Part shown: piece by piece, positions 17,532 through 24,779 of the stretch
How the letters are laid out: every line of letters begins with the position of its first letter
How positions within the stretch are numbered: the first letter of the stretch is position 1
Origin: Bacteroidota bacterium
GTDB lineage: Bacteria; Bacteroidota; Ignavibacteria; Ignavibacteriales; Ignavibacteriaceae
Reading direction: 5' to 3'
Assembly: GCA_021777835.1 (NCBI GenBank)
Contig: JAJYDC010000027.1
Coordinates: forward strand, 1-33,565
DNA: 33,565 nucleotides
Notes under the pieces: model-generated
The model's database searches: none
What the model was told of the DNA's origin: nothing
What the model saw: only the letters and a program-made list of their open reading frames with translations
Program-made: the position numbers and the translations under genes

Positions 17532-18098
17532 ATGATAAGAAAATTGTTTTTAGCTATTATATTATTAGCTTCATCTTCCATTTTTGGGTGCAGCCGAAAC
17601 GCTGGTTCCGATGATGTAAAAAATAATCCTCCTGTAACAGAAAATGAACAATATGTACCAACTTCATCACCAACAGCAGCTTCAAAAGCCCCTGACTTTA
17701 CTCTTGTTGATACTGAAGGAAAGAAAATCTCTCTCTCAGATTATGCAGGCAAAGTTGTTATTGTGGATTTCTGGGCAACTTGGTGTCCTCCTTGCAGAAG
17801 AGGAATTCCGGATTTAATCGATATTCAAAAGCAATTTAAAAATAAGGTTGCTGTTATTGGTATTTCTGTTGATACAGATACCAAATCTAAGGTTGTACCT
17901 TTCATGAAGACTATGGGCATTAACTATCCGGTAGTCTTTGCAAACTCCGATGTTGTTCAGTCTTACGGCGGTATCGAAGCAATTCCAACCTCTTTTATTA
18001 TCGATAAAAAAGGAAACATATCAAATCAGCATGTTGGCTTAACTGATAAAAGCGTACTCATTGACGAAATAAATAAGCTTCTAGGTAGTAAGTCCTAA
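17532..18098 (+). CDS. TlpA/ResA-like thiol-disulfide oxidoreductase lipoprotein
   Basis: A periplasm-facing thioredoxin-fold protein of 188 residues. The N-terminus is a lipoprotein signal with a lipobox ending at C20 (SIFGC), followed by a polar linker of about 30 residues. The redoxin domain starts at APDFTLVDTEGKKISLSD and has the active site WCPPC (C85, C88), the form typical of TlpA, ResA and related reductants. The cis-proline loop EAIPTSFIID and the final helix are present. Such proteins reduce disulfides, for instance in apocytochrome c or copper-centre assembly. No cytochrome-maturation gene is nearby to confirm this. The ribosome binding site AAGAGGAAATAAGA precedes the ATG. Confidence 0.9.
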   Translation: MIRKLFLAIILLASSSIFGCSRNAGSDDVKNNPPVTENEQYVPTSSPTAASKAPDFTLVDTEGKKISLSDYAGKVVIVDFWATWCPPCRRGIPDLIDIQKQFKNKVAVIGISVDTDTKSKVVPFMKTMGINYPVVFANSDVVQSYGGIEAIPTSFIIDKKGNISNQHVGLTDKSVLIDEINKLLGSKS

Positions 18099-18110
18099 AT
18101 AGAAAATTTT

Positions 18111-18154
18111 AATCCCTGTACTATATTATAACATAGCTACAGGGATTCCTGTTT
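18111..18154 (+). terminator. probable terminator after the TlpA operon
   Basis: AATCCCTGTA (18111-18120) and TACAGGGATT (18138-18147) form a perfect 10-bp stem with a 17-nt loop, 12 nt after the stop codon. The following CCTGTTT is only weakly T-rich, so efficiency may be modest. Confidence 0.6.
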
Positions 18155-18502
18155 ATTGTGATAAATTATGACAATCTATTGTATTACTTAGCTCTTATTG
18201 AATTTTTGTTATGGTTATGATTCAGAGGTTTTCATTATCAATATTCTATTAAAGCTTCTGAAAAAGGGATTATTTCTTCAACAACTGGCTAACACATTTC
18301 CATAACAATAATTAACATGCTTATTGAATTTGATTTTTTCTGGCATAAACGAAAATCATTAATAATATATATTTGTATTTTTATCTAGAAAATTGTAAAA
18401 TTATTACAAAAGAAATCTATTATATTTAACTAATGGTCTTATTATCTTTTCAAATAGAATTTCCTAAACTAGATAGCTCCAAAATATGTGTTTCCTTATA
18501 AC
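18155..18502. other. intergenic region before the HisKA_3 kinase (348 nt)
   Basis: A/T-rich sequence with no ORF, no repeat longer than background and no clear operator. It must hold the promoter of the two-component operon that follows. Confidence 0.4.
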
Positions 18503-19669
18503 ATGAAAATTCCACGTTTGATTGTTAGCCTTGGTAATCCGCTAAACTTATCTTTACTTATTGGGATAGCTATAGTTGGAGCAATTTATTTCTATTATGT
18601 AAATATTAATAATCCTCATAGACGCATTAATATTTTTAGAAGAAATAGACTCGGATTTAACAACAATAGGTTAATGGCTCTTTTTGTAGAACTCAATCCT
18701 AACCCTCTATTCCAATTTAACCTCAATGGCAAAATAACCTTTTCTAATACTGCCGGGTTCAATATGAGCCATAACAATGAAATTGTAGGGTTATCTGTCA
18801 ACACCGTTTTTAACGGGTTACCGGATTTCGATTTTAAGGATTTCATACTTAAAGGGAAATCATATCAATGTTCAGTTCAAATAAAAGATAATTATTATAA
18901 CTTGATGTTAATAGGAGTTCCAGAGATAGGATTGGGAAAAATATTTTGCGTTAATACTACTGAACAAAAAAGAATTGAAGAAGAATTAATCCAATCAAGA
19001 ACAAATCTCCGCAATCTTTCTAACCACATCCAGAAATTGCAAGAGGAAGAAAAACAAAAAATCTCAAGAGAGCTTCATGATGGTATTGGACAAATATTAA
19101 CTTCAATAAAACTAAATATTGAAGCTATAGTTAGCGAGTCCACTGATTATGAAGGCAAGCGTGAGAGATTTAGAGATATTACTAAATTGGTTGATACAGC
19201 TATTACTGAAACTAAGGAAATGTCTTATCAACTGAAACCGAGAATCTTAGATGACTTTGGTCTGGTACCTTCTTTGAATACTCTTTGTAAAGAGGTATCG
19301 AAAAAGAGCGGCATTTCCGGTAATTTTAAATCTTTTAAGCTTGATGATAGATTAAGTCCGGAAATAGAAACAGTACTTTTCCGGATTGCTCAGGAAGGGC
19401 TAAATAATATTGTCAAACATTCCCATGCGAAAGAATTTAGTATCCAATTATTTAAACATCCGGAATTTATTAGGCTGATGATTGAAGATGATGGCGTAGG
19501 ATTTGAAATGGACAAAATACATACCGACGAATCAAAGCAAAAATGCATGGGCTTAATAAATATAAATGAACGCGCCCTTTCAATAAATGGTAAAGTAACT
19601 ATTGATTCACAAAAGGGAGCAGGTACTGATATTATTGTAGAAATTCCTTTAGAGGAAGAAAATGCGTAA
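18503..19669 (+). CDS. NarX/DesK-type (HisKA_3) membrane sensor histidine kinase
   Basis: Kinase partner of the NarL-type regulator that overlaps its end. From the ATG at 18503 it has 388 residues. One N-terminal hydrophobic segment (about residues 13-33) anchors it. A PAS-like region spans about 60-160 (LFQFNLNGKITFSNTAGFNM). A coiled coil follows with the HisKA_3 dimerisation motif ISRELHDGIGQ, whose histidine is the phospho-acceptor. The HATPase_c domain shows FRIAQEGLNNIVKHSHA, EDDGVGF and MGLININERA. A GTG at 18488 would add five residues and has no better ribosome binding site. A single membrane helix with hardly any periplasmic loop suggests it senses a cytoplasmic or membrane signal. 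Confidence 0.9.
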   Translation: MKIPRLIVSLGNPLNLSLLIGIAIVGAIYFYYVNINNPHRRINIFRRNRLGFNNNRLMALFVELNPNPLFQFNLNGKITFSNTAGFNMSHNNEIVGLSVNTVFNGLPDFDFKDFILKGKSYQCSVQIKDNYYNLMLIGVPEIGLGKIFCVNTTEQKRIEEELIQSRTNLRNLSNHIQKLQEEEKQKISRELHDGIGQILTSIKLNIEAIVSESTDYEGKRERFRDITKLVDTAITETKEMSYQLKPRILDDFGLVPSLNTLCKEVSKKSGISGNFKSFKLDDRLSPEIETVLFRIAQEGLNNIVKHSHAKEFSIQLFKHPEFIRLMIEDDGVGFEMDKIHTDESKQKCMGLININERALSINGKVTIDSQKGAGTDIIVEIPLEEENA

Positions 19670-20327
19670 GGTTAAATTACTAATTGTTGATGACCATCTT
19701 CTTATTCGCATAGGTGTTATAAATTTATTAAAAAAGAATACTAATATTAGTATTGTCGGCGAAGCTGAAAGCGGGCATGAAGCGATAAGTATGTTTGAAA
19801 AACTTAAGCCCAATGTAGTATTAATGGATATCTCAATGCCGGATATTTCAGGTATTGAAGCTACAAAAAGAATAAAAGCAAAATACCCTCTTGCAAATAT
19901 CCTTATTCTTACAATATTTGAAAATGAAGATTACGTATTTAACGCAATAAGAAGTGGCGCCTCAGGTGTCCTGCATAAGAATATCGGCAAAAAGGAACTC
20001 GTAGAAGCAATTCTTACTGTTGCAGAAGGAAAAAAATATTTCGGACAGGGTCTAACTCAGTTGCTTATCGAAAATTTAATGAGTAAGCATGAAGAGGAAA
20101 TAAACCCTAAACTAAAGGAAAAAACTTTTCTTACTCAAAGAGAAATTCAAATATTATGTAGCATTGCCGAAGGCTTATCCGCTGAAAGTATAGGGGAAAA
20201 ACTTAACATTAGTACAAGAACAGTTGAAACTCATAAAACAAATATGATGCAAAAACTAAATATTAATACTACCGCTGCCCTTGCCCTTTATGCTTTTGAG
20301 AGCGGCTATTATCCTGAAAAAAAATAA
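19662..20327 (+). CDS. NarL/FixJ-family response regulator
   Basis: DNA-binding response regulator of 221 residues. The N-terminal receiver has acidic residues D10 and D11, phospho-acceptor D56 (VLMDISMP) and the conserved lysine in GVLHKNIGKKEL. The C-terminal LuxR/GerE helix-turn-helix reads LTQREIQILCSIAEGLS then STRTVETHKTNM. Its start overlaps the kinase stop by 8 nt, so translation is coupled and the two form a cognate pair. Target promoters are unknown. The TACGTA palindrome cluster directly downstream (20473-20556) is an obvious candidate binding region. Confidence 0.94.
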   Translation: MRKVKLLIVDDHLLIRIGVINLLKKNTNISIVGEAESGHEAISMFEKLKPNVVLMDISMPDISGIEATKRIKAKYPLANILILTIFENEDYVFNAIRSGASGVLHKNIGKKELVEAILTVAEGKKYFGQGLTQLLIENLMSKHEEEINPKLKEKTFLTQREIQILCSIAEGLSAESIGEKLNISTRTVETHKTNMMQKLNINTTAALALYAFESGYYPEKK

Positions 20328-20472
20328 ACTCACTTTCTAAATTCCTATCTCTTGCTAACTATATAATTCGTGCTTGTGAATGATTTACTCCTTCTAAGCA
20401 CTACTTAAGAAATACACTTAAGATTTCTAATCAATCATTATATAAAAATTGTGCTTACATAAATCTTGGCAT

Positions 20473-20556
20473 ATCGATCTACGTAATTTTACGTAGATCG
20501 ATCTACGTAAAATTACGTACGTTAAATTACGTAGAAGCATCTACGTAATTTTACTG
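20473..20556. repeat. cluster of six TACGTA palindromes in three inverted-repeat pairs
   Basis: TACGTA starts at 20480, 20490, 20504, 20514, 20528 and 20542, giving spacings of 10, 14, 10, 14 and 14. The first two copies lie in a perfect inverted repeat with 14-bp arms ATCGATCTACGTAA (20473-20486) and TTACGTAGATCGAT (20489-20502). The next pair has TACGTAA/TTACGTA around AA. The third has ATTACGTAGA and TCTACGTAAT around AGCA. It lies in a 361-nt gap between the NarL-type regulator and the first REC-only protein. It may be a multi-operator array, a structured transcript end, or a repeat element. Confidence 0.8.
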
Positions 20557-20628
20557 ATGTGCTTAATTAAACAATTAATTATGTTTCCGAACAATTATTT
20601 ACAGGGCAGGGAAACCTTGGGGGTATCT

Positions 20629-20664
20629 GAGAATCGCTGAATGCTTTGGCAAACAGCGATTCTC
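20629..20664 (+). promoter_or_regulatory. strong leader hairpin before the first REC-only gene
   Basis: GAGAATCGCTG (20629-20639) and CAGCGATTCTC (20654-20664) are perfect 11-bp complements. Within the 14-nt loop TGC/GCA can extend the fold. It ends 24 nt before the ATG at 20689. No T-tract follows, so a terminator is unlikely. It may be a 5' leader structure or the end of an upstream RNA. A purine-rich stretch with GGGCAGGGAAACC lies just upstream. Confidence 0.55.
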
Positions 20665-20688
20665 TCATCATATAAAAGTTTACTAATT

Positions 20689-21069
20689 ATGCTTAAAGAA
20701 AAAATACTAGTAGTTGAGGATGATGTCGATACTCAAAAATTCCTTCAGCTTTTTCTCCGAAAATATTATGAAATTGATATTTGCTGGACCGAAGATTCCT
20801 TCTATAAGTTATTATCACTTAATCCTTATAAACTAATTATTATGGATATTTCTATTAAAGGTCGTAAAGATGGTCTCCAATTAACTAATGAATTAAAAAA
20901 TTCCAAATCTTATGGTCATATACCGATTATCTGTCTTTCAGCCCACGTACTATATAGCGACGTTCAGAATGCCTATGACGCTGGTGCTGATGTATTCCTA
21001 AGTAAACCGGTTAGCAACGAATTACTTTTACGCACGATTAGCGATACTCTGAAAAAGTTTAGCCTTTGA
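20689..21069 (+). CDS. single-domain (REC-only) response regulator, copy 1
   Basis: A CheY-like receiver of 126 residues with no output domain. Acidic pocket E10/D11/D12 (VVEDD), phospho-acceptor D53 (IIMDISIKG), the switch region CLSAH and the conserved lysine in FLSKPV are all present, so it should be phosphorylatable. An in-frame ATG at 20641 would add 16 residues, but it sits inside the loop of a strong hairpin and gives an N-terminus unlike receivers, so I prefer 20689. It is paralogous to the next gene. Likely roles are phosphorelay intermediate or protein-protein signalling with an orphan kinase such as the one at 2793. Confidence 0.85.
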   Translation: MLKEKILVVEDDVDTQKFLQLFLRKYYEIDICWTEDSFYKLLSLNPYKLIIMDISIKGRKDGLQLTNELKNSKSYGHIPIICLSAHVLYSDVQNAYDAGADVFLSKPVSNELLLRTISDTLKKFSL

Positions 21070-21241
21070 ATTAAAATTATCATCACTCTAAAAATCTTAC
21101 TTGAATTATATCTTTTACTTATTATTTTAAGCATAAACGATTTTACAAATAAATCTGTATGATAATAATTGTTTGCGCTTAAATTTGTATTACCTTTACA
21201 TCCTGTAATGCGCCAACCATTATGAAAAAGGAATTTTTAAC

Positions 21242-21631
21242 ATGGAATATGATCTTGATATTAAAAAGCCCAAAATCCTCATAACTGAAGATGATTTTGA
21301 AAATCAAAGATTTCTTAAATTGTTCCTGAAAAAGAATTTTGATGTATACATGTGCGACTCGGATCAAACATTCTATGAGAACCTAAAGAACACAAAATTT
21401 GATGTTATCTTAATGGATATTTCTCTTCGCGGTAAAAAGAATGGTTTGCAGCTTACTAAGGAATTAAAAGAGACTCCTGGTTACGAAGATATCCCGGTTG
21501 TTTGCTTAACTGCTCATGCTTTTAAAAAAGATCGGGATAGTGCATTTGACGCCGGAGTAAATGTTTTCCTAACAAAACCTGTAGAAAATCATATTCTTAT
21601 GGAAACTCTCCTGGGAGTTTTGAAGAAGTAA
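21242..21631 (+). CDS. single-domain (REC-only) response regulator, copy 2
   Basis: A second stand-alone receiver, 129 residues, 172 nt after the first and clearly homologous. Both share a leucine/lysine-rich FLKLFLKK/FLQLFLRK helix, the MDIS phosphorylation motif, GLQLTKELK/GLQLTNELK, and DAG...VFLTKPV/VFLSKPV. The acidic pocket is E17/D18/D19, the phospho-acceptor D59, and the lysine is in LTKPV. There is no output domain. GGAA about ten bases before the ATG is a possible ribosome binding site. The gap and the separate 5' region suggest the two may be expressed independently. It converges on the PorV-like gene. Confidence 0.9.
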   Translation: MEYDLDIKKPKILITEDDFENQRFLKLFLKKNFDVYMCDSDQTFYENLKNTKFDVILMDISLRGKKNGLQLTKELKETPGYEDIPVVCLTAHAFKKDRDSAFDAGVNVFLTKPVENHILMETLLGVLKK

Positions 21632-21666
21632 ATCAAAAATAAAATGCACAAGTTACCCGCTTACAC

Positions 21667-21682
21667 TTATAAATATTTATAA
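21667..21682. other. 16-bp palindrome at a convergent gene junction
   Basis: TTATAAATATTTATAA is perfectly palindromic and overlaps the stop codon of the reverse-strand PorV-like gene, 35 nt after the REC-only stop. It could contribute to bidirectional termination, but it is purely A/T, so chance is plausible. Confidence 0.3.
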
Positions 21683-22717
21683 TCCCTTCCTTAGAAACTT
21701 TGGCTCTTCTAAAGTAAGTGTCAATGATATCCTATGCGTATTTCCTAAATCATTTTCTGTTGAACTAAATGTTGCAAAAGAATAGTCAATATTCAATTTT
21801 GGCAGCTTTACTCCCGCACCAATAGTGAATTGCTTAATGTCGTTGTAGCCCGCTCTTACTGAAATAATATTCTTAAAATCGTATTCTAATCCGGCATGCA
21901 TATCAAAACTGACAGGGCCGATATAAAATTCAGAAGCAAACTGCCTGTTTTCAAATCGTATATCACAATCAACAGCAGGCGTAAATGTTCCGGCAAGAAA
22001 TTCAACCTGATATGCAGCACCTACTTTTGCTGTTGGCGATATAAGCTCATTCCTTCCTGTACTCCATGCTACTAATGTAGTCGTTATATCTTGTAAATTT
22101 ACTCCTACCGCAAATCTGTTAAAAGGTGTGTACCATGCTCCAACATCAAACCCAATTCCTGTAGCGTTATATTCGGCAATATTTTCATGAATGACTTTTG
22201 CATTCACCCCGTAGTATAATTTATCAGAATATCTCTTTGCAAATGTTAAATAAAATGCCCAGTCCTGATCGCTAAATTGCGTTATCTGATTGTAATCAAG
22301 TCTTGCGTTTGGATTATTAATATCAGTAATATATTGCCCAGTCGTTGGATCGTATAATGCATTTCTCGTATCCGGAATTCCGTCTACCCCTAATCTAATA
22401 ATGCTTAAACCAAAGCTCATGTCCTTGCCGTAAGGTATTGCAACAGCTGCATAATCATAATTCTCTAAACTGCCGAATCTTTCATCATGCATCAACTCAA
22501 CCTGAGGATAATTTATCCTCGCTAATGCTGCCGGATTATAATAGCCCGCTGTTACATCATTTGCTACAGCTACATATGCTCCGCCCATTCCTAGGGGTCT
22601 CCCACCGACTCCTATTGCCATAAATTCTCCAGCATATTTTCCCCAAACTGTCTGTGCTTTTACAATTGGAAAGCATAAAATCGAGGCGAGAATGACGAAT
22701 AAAATTTTTTTAAGCAT
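21677..22717 (-). CDS. PorV/PorQ-family outer-membrane beta-barrel protein
   Basis: A 346-residue protein with a signal peptide (1-21, ending VKAQT). It carries the characteristic N-terminal stretch AGEFMAIGVGGRPLGMGGAY then VANDVTAGYYNPA, shared by PorV/PorQ and FadL-like barrels. The rest alternates strands typical of a barrel (YGVNAKVIHENIAE, VSFDMHAGLEYDF, VRAGYN). In Bacteroidota relatives PorV is the shuttle of the type IX secretion system, but members of this family are numerous in Ignavibacteria-like genomes and many are not PorV itself. No other T9SS gene is in the window, so I leave the function as outer-membrane protein. It lies downstream of gpmA on the same strand, with a terminator between. 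Confidence 0.85.
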   Translation of the reverse strand: MLKKILFVILASILCFPIVKAQTVWGKYAGEFMAIGVGGRPLGMGGAYVAVANDVTAGYYNPAALARINYPQVELMHDERFGSLENYDYAAVAIPYGKDMSFGLSIIRLGVDGIPDTRNALYDPTTGQYITDINNPNARLDYNQITQFSDQDWAFYLTFAKRYSDKLYYGVNAKVIHENIAEYNATGIGFDVGAWYTPFNRFAVGVNLQDITTTLVAWSTGRNELISPTAKVGAAYQVEFLAGTFTPAVDCDIRFENRQFASEFYIGPVSFDMHAGLEYDFKNIISVRAGYNDIKQFTIGAGVKLPKLNIDYSFATFSSTENDLGNTHRISLTLTLEEPKFLRKGL

Positions 22718-22803
22718 TTATGAAGTTTCCCATCATTGTGTAATTTAAAATCTTATTAAAAGATTGACAAAATGAAATTGAAAATCAAGACTATTTTATT
22801 AAG

Positions 22804-22849
22804 GTAAAAAGGCAGCGCGAATTTATTATTAATTATAGATTCTGCTGCC
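22804..22849 (-). terminator. intrinsic terminator of gpmA
   Basis: Read on the reverse strand, GGCAGC-A-GAAT pairs with ATTC-GC-GCTGCC through a small internal loop, followed by TTTTTA. It starts about ten bases after the gpmA stop codon, on the correct strand for that gene. Confidence 0.7.
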
Positions 22850-22859
22850 CCTTTTACAA

Positions 22860-23609
22860 TTATTTAGCCTTTGCTTGGTTTGCTACGGCTGCAGCCTTCT
22901 TTGCTATTTCATCCGCATTACCTAGATAGTAATGCTTTACCGGACTAAGATTTTCATCTAATTCATAAACAAGCGGTGTGCCCGTCGGAATATTTAATTC
23001 AACAATTTCGTTGTCCGCAATCTTATCCAGATGCTTTACCAACGCCCTTAAACTGTTGCCGTGTGCTACTATAATTATTCTTTTCCCTTGTTTTACTAAT
23101 GGTACAATCCTTTCTTCCCAGAAAGGCACAACTCTATCGACAGTATCTTTTAAGCATTCTGTTAGTGGAAGTTCGGCTTCAGACAAATTCTTGTACCTGG
23201 GATCATTACCGGGAAATCTAGGATCTGTTTTCTCTAACGCAGGCGGCTGAATATCATAGCTCCTTCGCCAAATCTTTACTTGATCTTCTCCGTACTTAGC
23301 CGCTGTCTCTGCCTTATTTAATCCCTGAAGCGATCCGTAATGTCTCTCATTTAACTCCCATGCCCTTTCTACAGGTATCCACATTAAATTTAAGCCGTCA
23401 AGCGTTAACCATAATGTCCTTATCGCTCTTTTTAAAACCGAGGTAAATGCCATATCGAAAACAAAACCTTCTTTCATCAATATATCGCCTGCGCTCTTTG
23501 CCTCTTCAATCCCTTTCGCTGATAAATCGACATCTGTCCATCCAGTAAATTTATTTTCTTTATTCCATTCGCTCTCCCCATGTCTAAGCAAAACTATCCT
23601 ATGTTTCAT
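22860..23609 (-). CDS. gpmA: 2,3-bisphosphoglycerate-dependent phosphoglycerate mutase
   Basis: Interconverts 3- and 2-phosphoglycerate in glycolysis and gluconeogenesis. The length of 249 residues is normal for the dPGM family. The phosphohistidine motif [10 protein letters not shown] (H10) is followed by [10 protein letters not shown], both classic. [12 protein letters not shown] contains the catalytic glutamate, and [16 protein letters not shown] supplies the second histidine. It ends with an alanine/lysine-rich tail ([11 protein letters not shown]). A GGGAG ribosome binding site precedes the ATG. It appears monocistronic: a terminator lies just downstream and the upstream gene is divergent. 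Confidence 0.97.
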   Translation of the reverse strand: MKHRIVLLRHGESEWNKENKFTGWTDVDLSAKGIEEAKSAGDILMKEGFVFDMAFTSVLKRAIRTLWLTLDGLNLMWIPVERAWELNERHYGSLQGLNKAETAAKYGEDQVKIWRRSYDIQPPALEKTDPRFPGNDPRYKNLSEAELPLTECLKDTVDRVVPFWEERIVPLVKQGKRIIIVAHGNSLRALVKHLDKIADNEIVELNIPTGTPLVYELDENLSPVKHYYLGNADEIAKKAAAVANQAKAK

Positions 23610-23891
23610 TCAATAACTCCCAAATTGTTATTTTTGTTATTAGTATTCAATAATTTCCACCCCAAAAATAGACAATGATTCAAGCTTTATCAAAACTAAT
23701 TACTCATTGATCTTAAAAAAATAAATATAATTAGTGTTTATATACCGTAGACTAACATAATCCCCAAGCTTTATCCTTAACCCCTCCTTTATTCTTTTTA
23801 CCCAAGTATAATATTAGTTGAAATAATATGGATTCAACATTTATATTTCACTTATGCTTTTTATTCTTTCTTATATAGTAAAGAGGAAATT

Positions 23892-24254
23892 ATGAGACAT
23901 TTGTTTGCTTTGCTTCTCATCCTAATTGTACTTGTTCCAATTATTTCTGCACAGTCCAGCATGGAAAAAGATGTAGATATGGCATATCAATATGCAAAGA
24001 AGGGGATATATTGGGGGCTTTCAAATATTCCTGACTCTAAATCAAAAATATCTAATGACCTTATAGCAGATAATAAACTATATGCAAAGGTAAAACTAAA
24101 TAAGCTTGTTGACGGAATAAAAGTAGAATCAACAGGCTATTTTAATTCAAACGAAGTATCAATTAAAGTATATAAATCAAACGATAGCTTAGTTGATGAA
24201 GGTTATCTCGAGAAGAATAAGAAAGCTGTAATTCCCACTCATAAGAAGAAATAA
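23892..24254 (+). CDS. small secreted protein of unknown function
   Basis: Not recognised. The 120 residues begin with a clear signal peptide (about 1-21, LLLILIVLVPIISAQSS). The mature part of about 100 residues is lysine-rich, with alternating strand-like segments (KLYAKVKLNKLVDGIKVEST then EVSIKVYKSND) and the basic tail THKKK. AGAGGAAA a few bases before the ATG is a good ribosome binding site, so translation is likely. It converges on the Rrf2 gene with only 11 nt between the stop codons. Confidence 0.75.
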   Translation: MRHLFALLLILIVLVPIISAQSSMEKDVDMAYQYAKKGIYWGLSNIPDSKSKISNDLIADNKLYAKVKLNKLVDGIKVESTGYFNSNEVSIKVYKSNDSLVDEGYLEKNKKAVIPTHKKK

Positions 24255-24265
24255 CAGCTATACAA

Positions 24266-24745
24266 TTATGTAATTGAAATATTAGATTCGGCAACATCCG
24301 CAAAGTTTGAAACAATAATAGATACCTTTTGCTCACTGCCAATCAGATCCTTTAATGTTAGCTTGCTTAAAACACCGTCAAGCAGCGATTGAATCGTTCT
24401 CCACAAAGATCTTATTGAACAATCAATCGTATGTGTACAAATCATCTCAGTGCCTGCGTGTATATCACAAAAACTAGATTCAAATAACTTTCCGCCTAAG
24501 ACAGAGAGTACTTCACCAATTACAATTTCATTTGCAGGACGCGCAAGTTTGTAGCCGCCTGTCTGTCCTCGAGTGCTTTCAATAAATCCACCAAGCCGCA
24601 AAGCTCTTAAAAGCTTTCCGGCATTGGCAGTTGAAAGTCCTTCCATTTGACTTATCTCGGGAATGGTCAATCCGTTTTGAGAAGTCGACATTCCAATTCT
24701 CAACAAACATCTTAATCCGAACTCTTCTTGCGAACTAAATTTCAT
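24266..24745 (-). CDS. Rrf2-family transcriptional regulator, probable iron-sulfur sensor of the suf operon
   Basis: A winged-helix Rrf2 protein of 159 residues. The helix-turn-helix is ISQMEGLSTANAGKLLRAL (31-49) and the wing is ESTRGQTGGYKLARP. Three cysteines, C93, C103 and C109 (SFCDIHAGTEMICTHTIDC), sit where IscR and relatives bind a [2Fe-2S] cluster, although the first spacing is wider than in E. coli IscR. It is the last gene on the strand, 34 nt after the bacilliredoxin gene and downstream of sufBCDSU, so it most likely senses Fe-S status and controls the operon by feedback. The palindrome in the sufB promoter is a candidate target. I avoid the symbol iscR or sufR because orthology cannot be shown here. 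Confidence 0.88.
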   Translation of the reverse strand: MKFSSQEEFGLRCLLRIGMSTSQNGLTIPEISQMEGLSTANAGKLLRALRLGGFIESTRGQTGGYKLARPANEIVIGEVLSVLGGKLFESSFCDIHAGTEMICTHTIDCSIRSLWRTIQSLLDGVLSKLTLKDLIGSEQKVSIIVSNFADVAESNISIT

Positions 24746-24779
24746 TTTACTTTCTCATAATATCAAAATTAATTAACTA

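Noticed and set aside
20473-20556. TACGTA cluster as a CRISPR array or a simple terminator
   Set aside because: The repeated core is only six bases, spacing is 10 or 14 nt, and no T-tract follows any of the hairpins.
20605-20664. TPP riboswitch-like string (GGGGGTATCTGAGA) in the REC leader
   Set aside because: Only a short resemblance to the CTGAGA element is present. The remaining conserved core is absent and the downstream gene is not thiamine-related.
20641-20688. Upstream ATG as start of the first REC-only protein
   Set aside because: It lies inside the loop of an 11-bp hairpin, has no ribosome binding site, and adds 16 residues not seen in receiver domains.
21677-22717. Naming the outer-membrane protein PorV of a type IX secretion system
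   Set aside because: No other T9SS component lies nearby and many members of this family have unrelated roles, so only the family is called.
24263-24276. CAATTA-TG-TAATTG repeat as a terminator between the convergent secreted protein and Rrf2 genes
   Set aside because: The stem is short and A/T-only, overlaps the Rrf2 stop codon region, and no T-tract follows.
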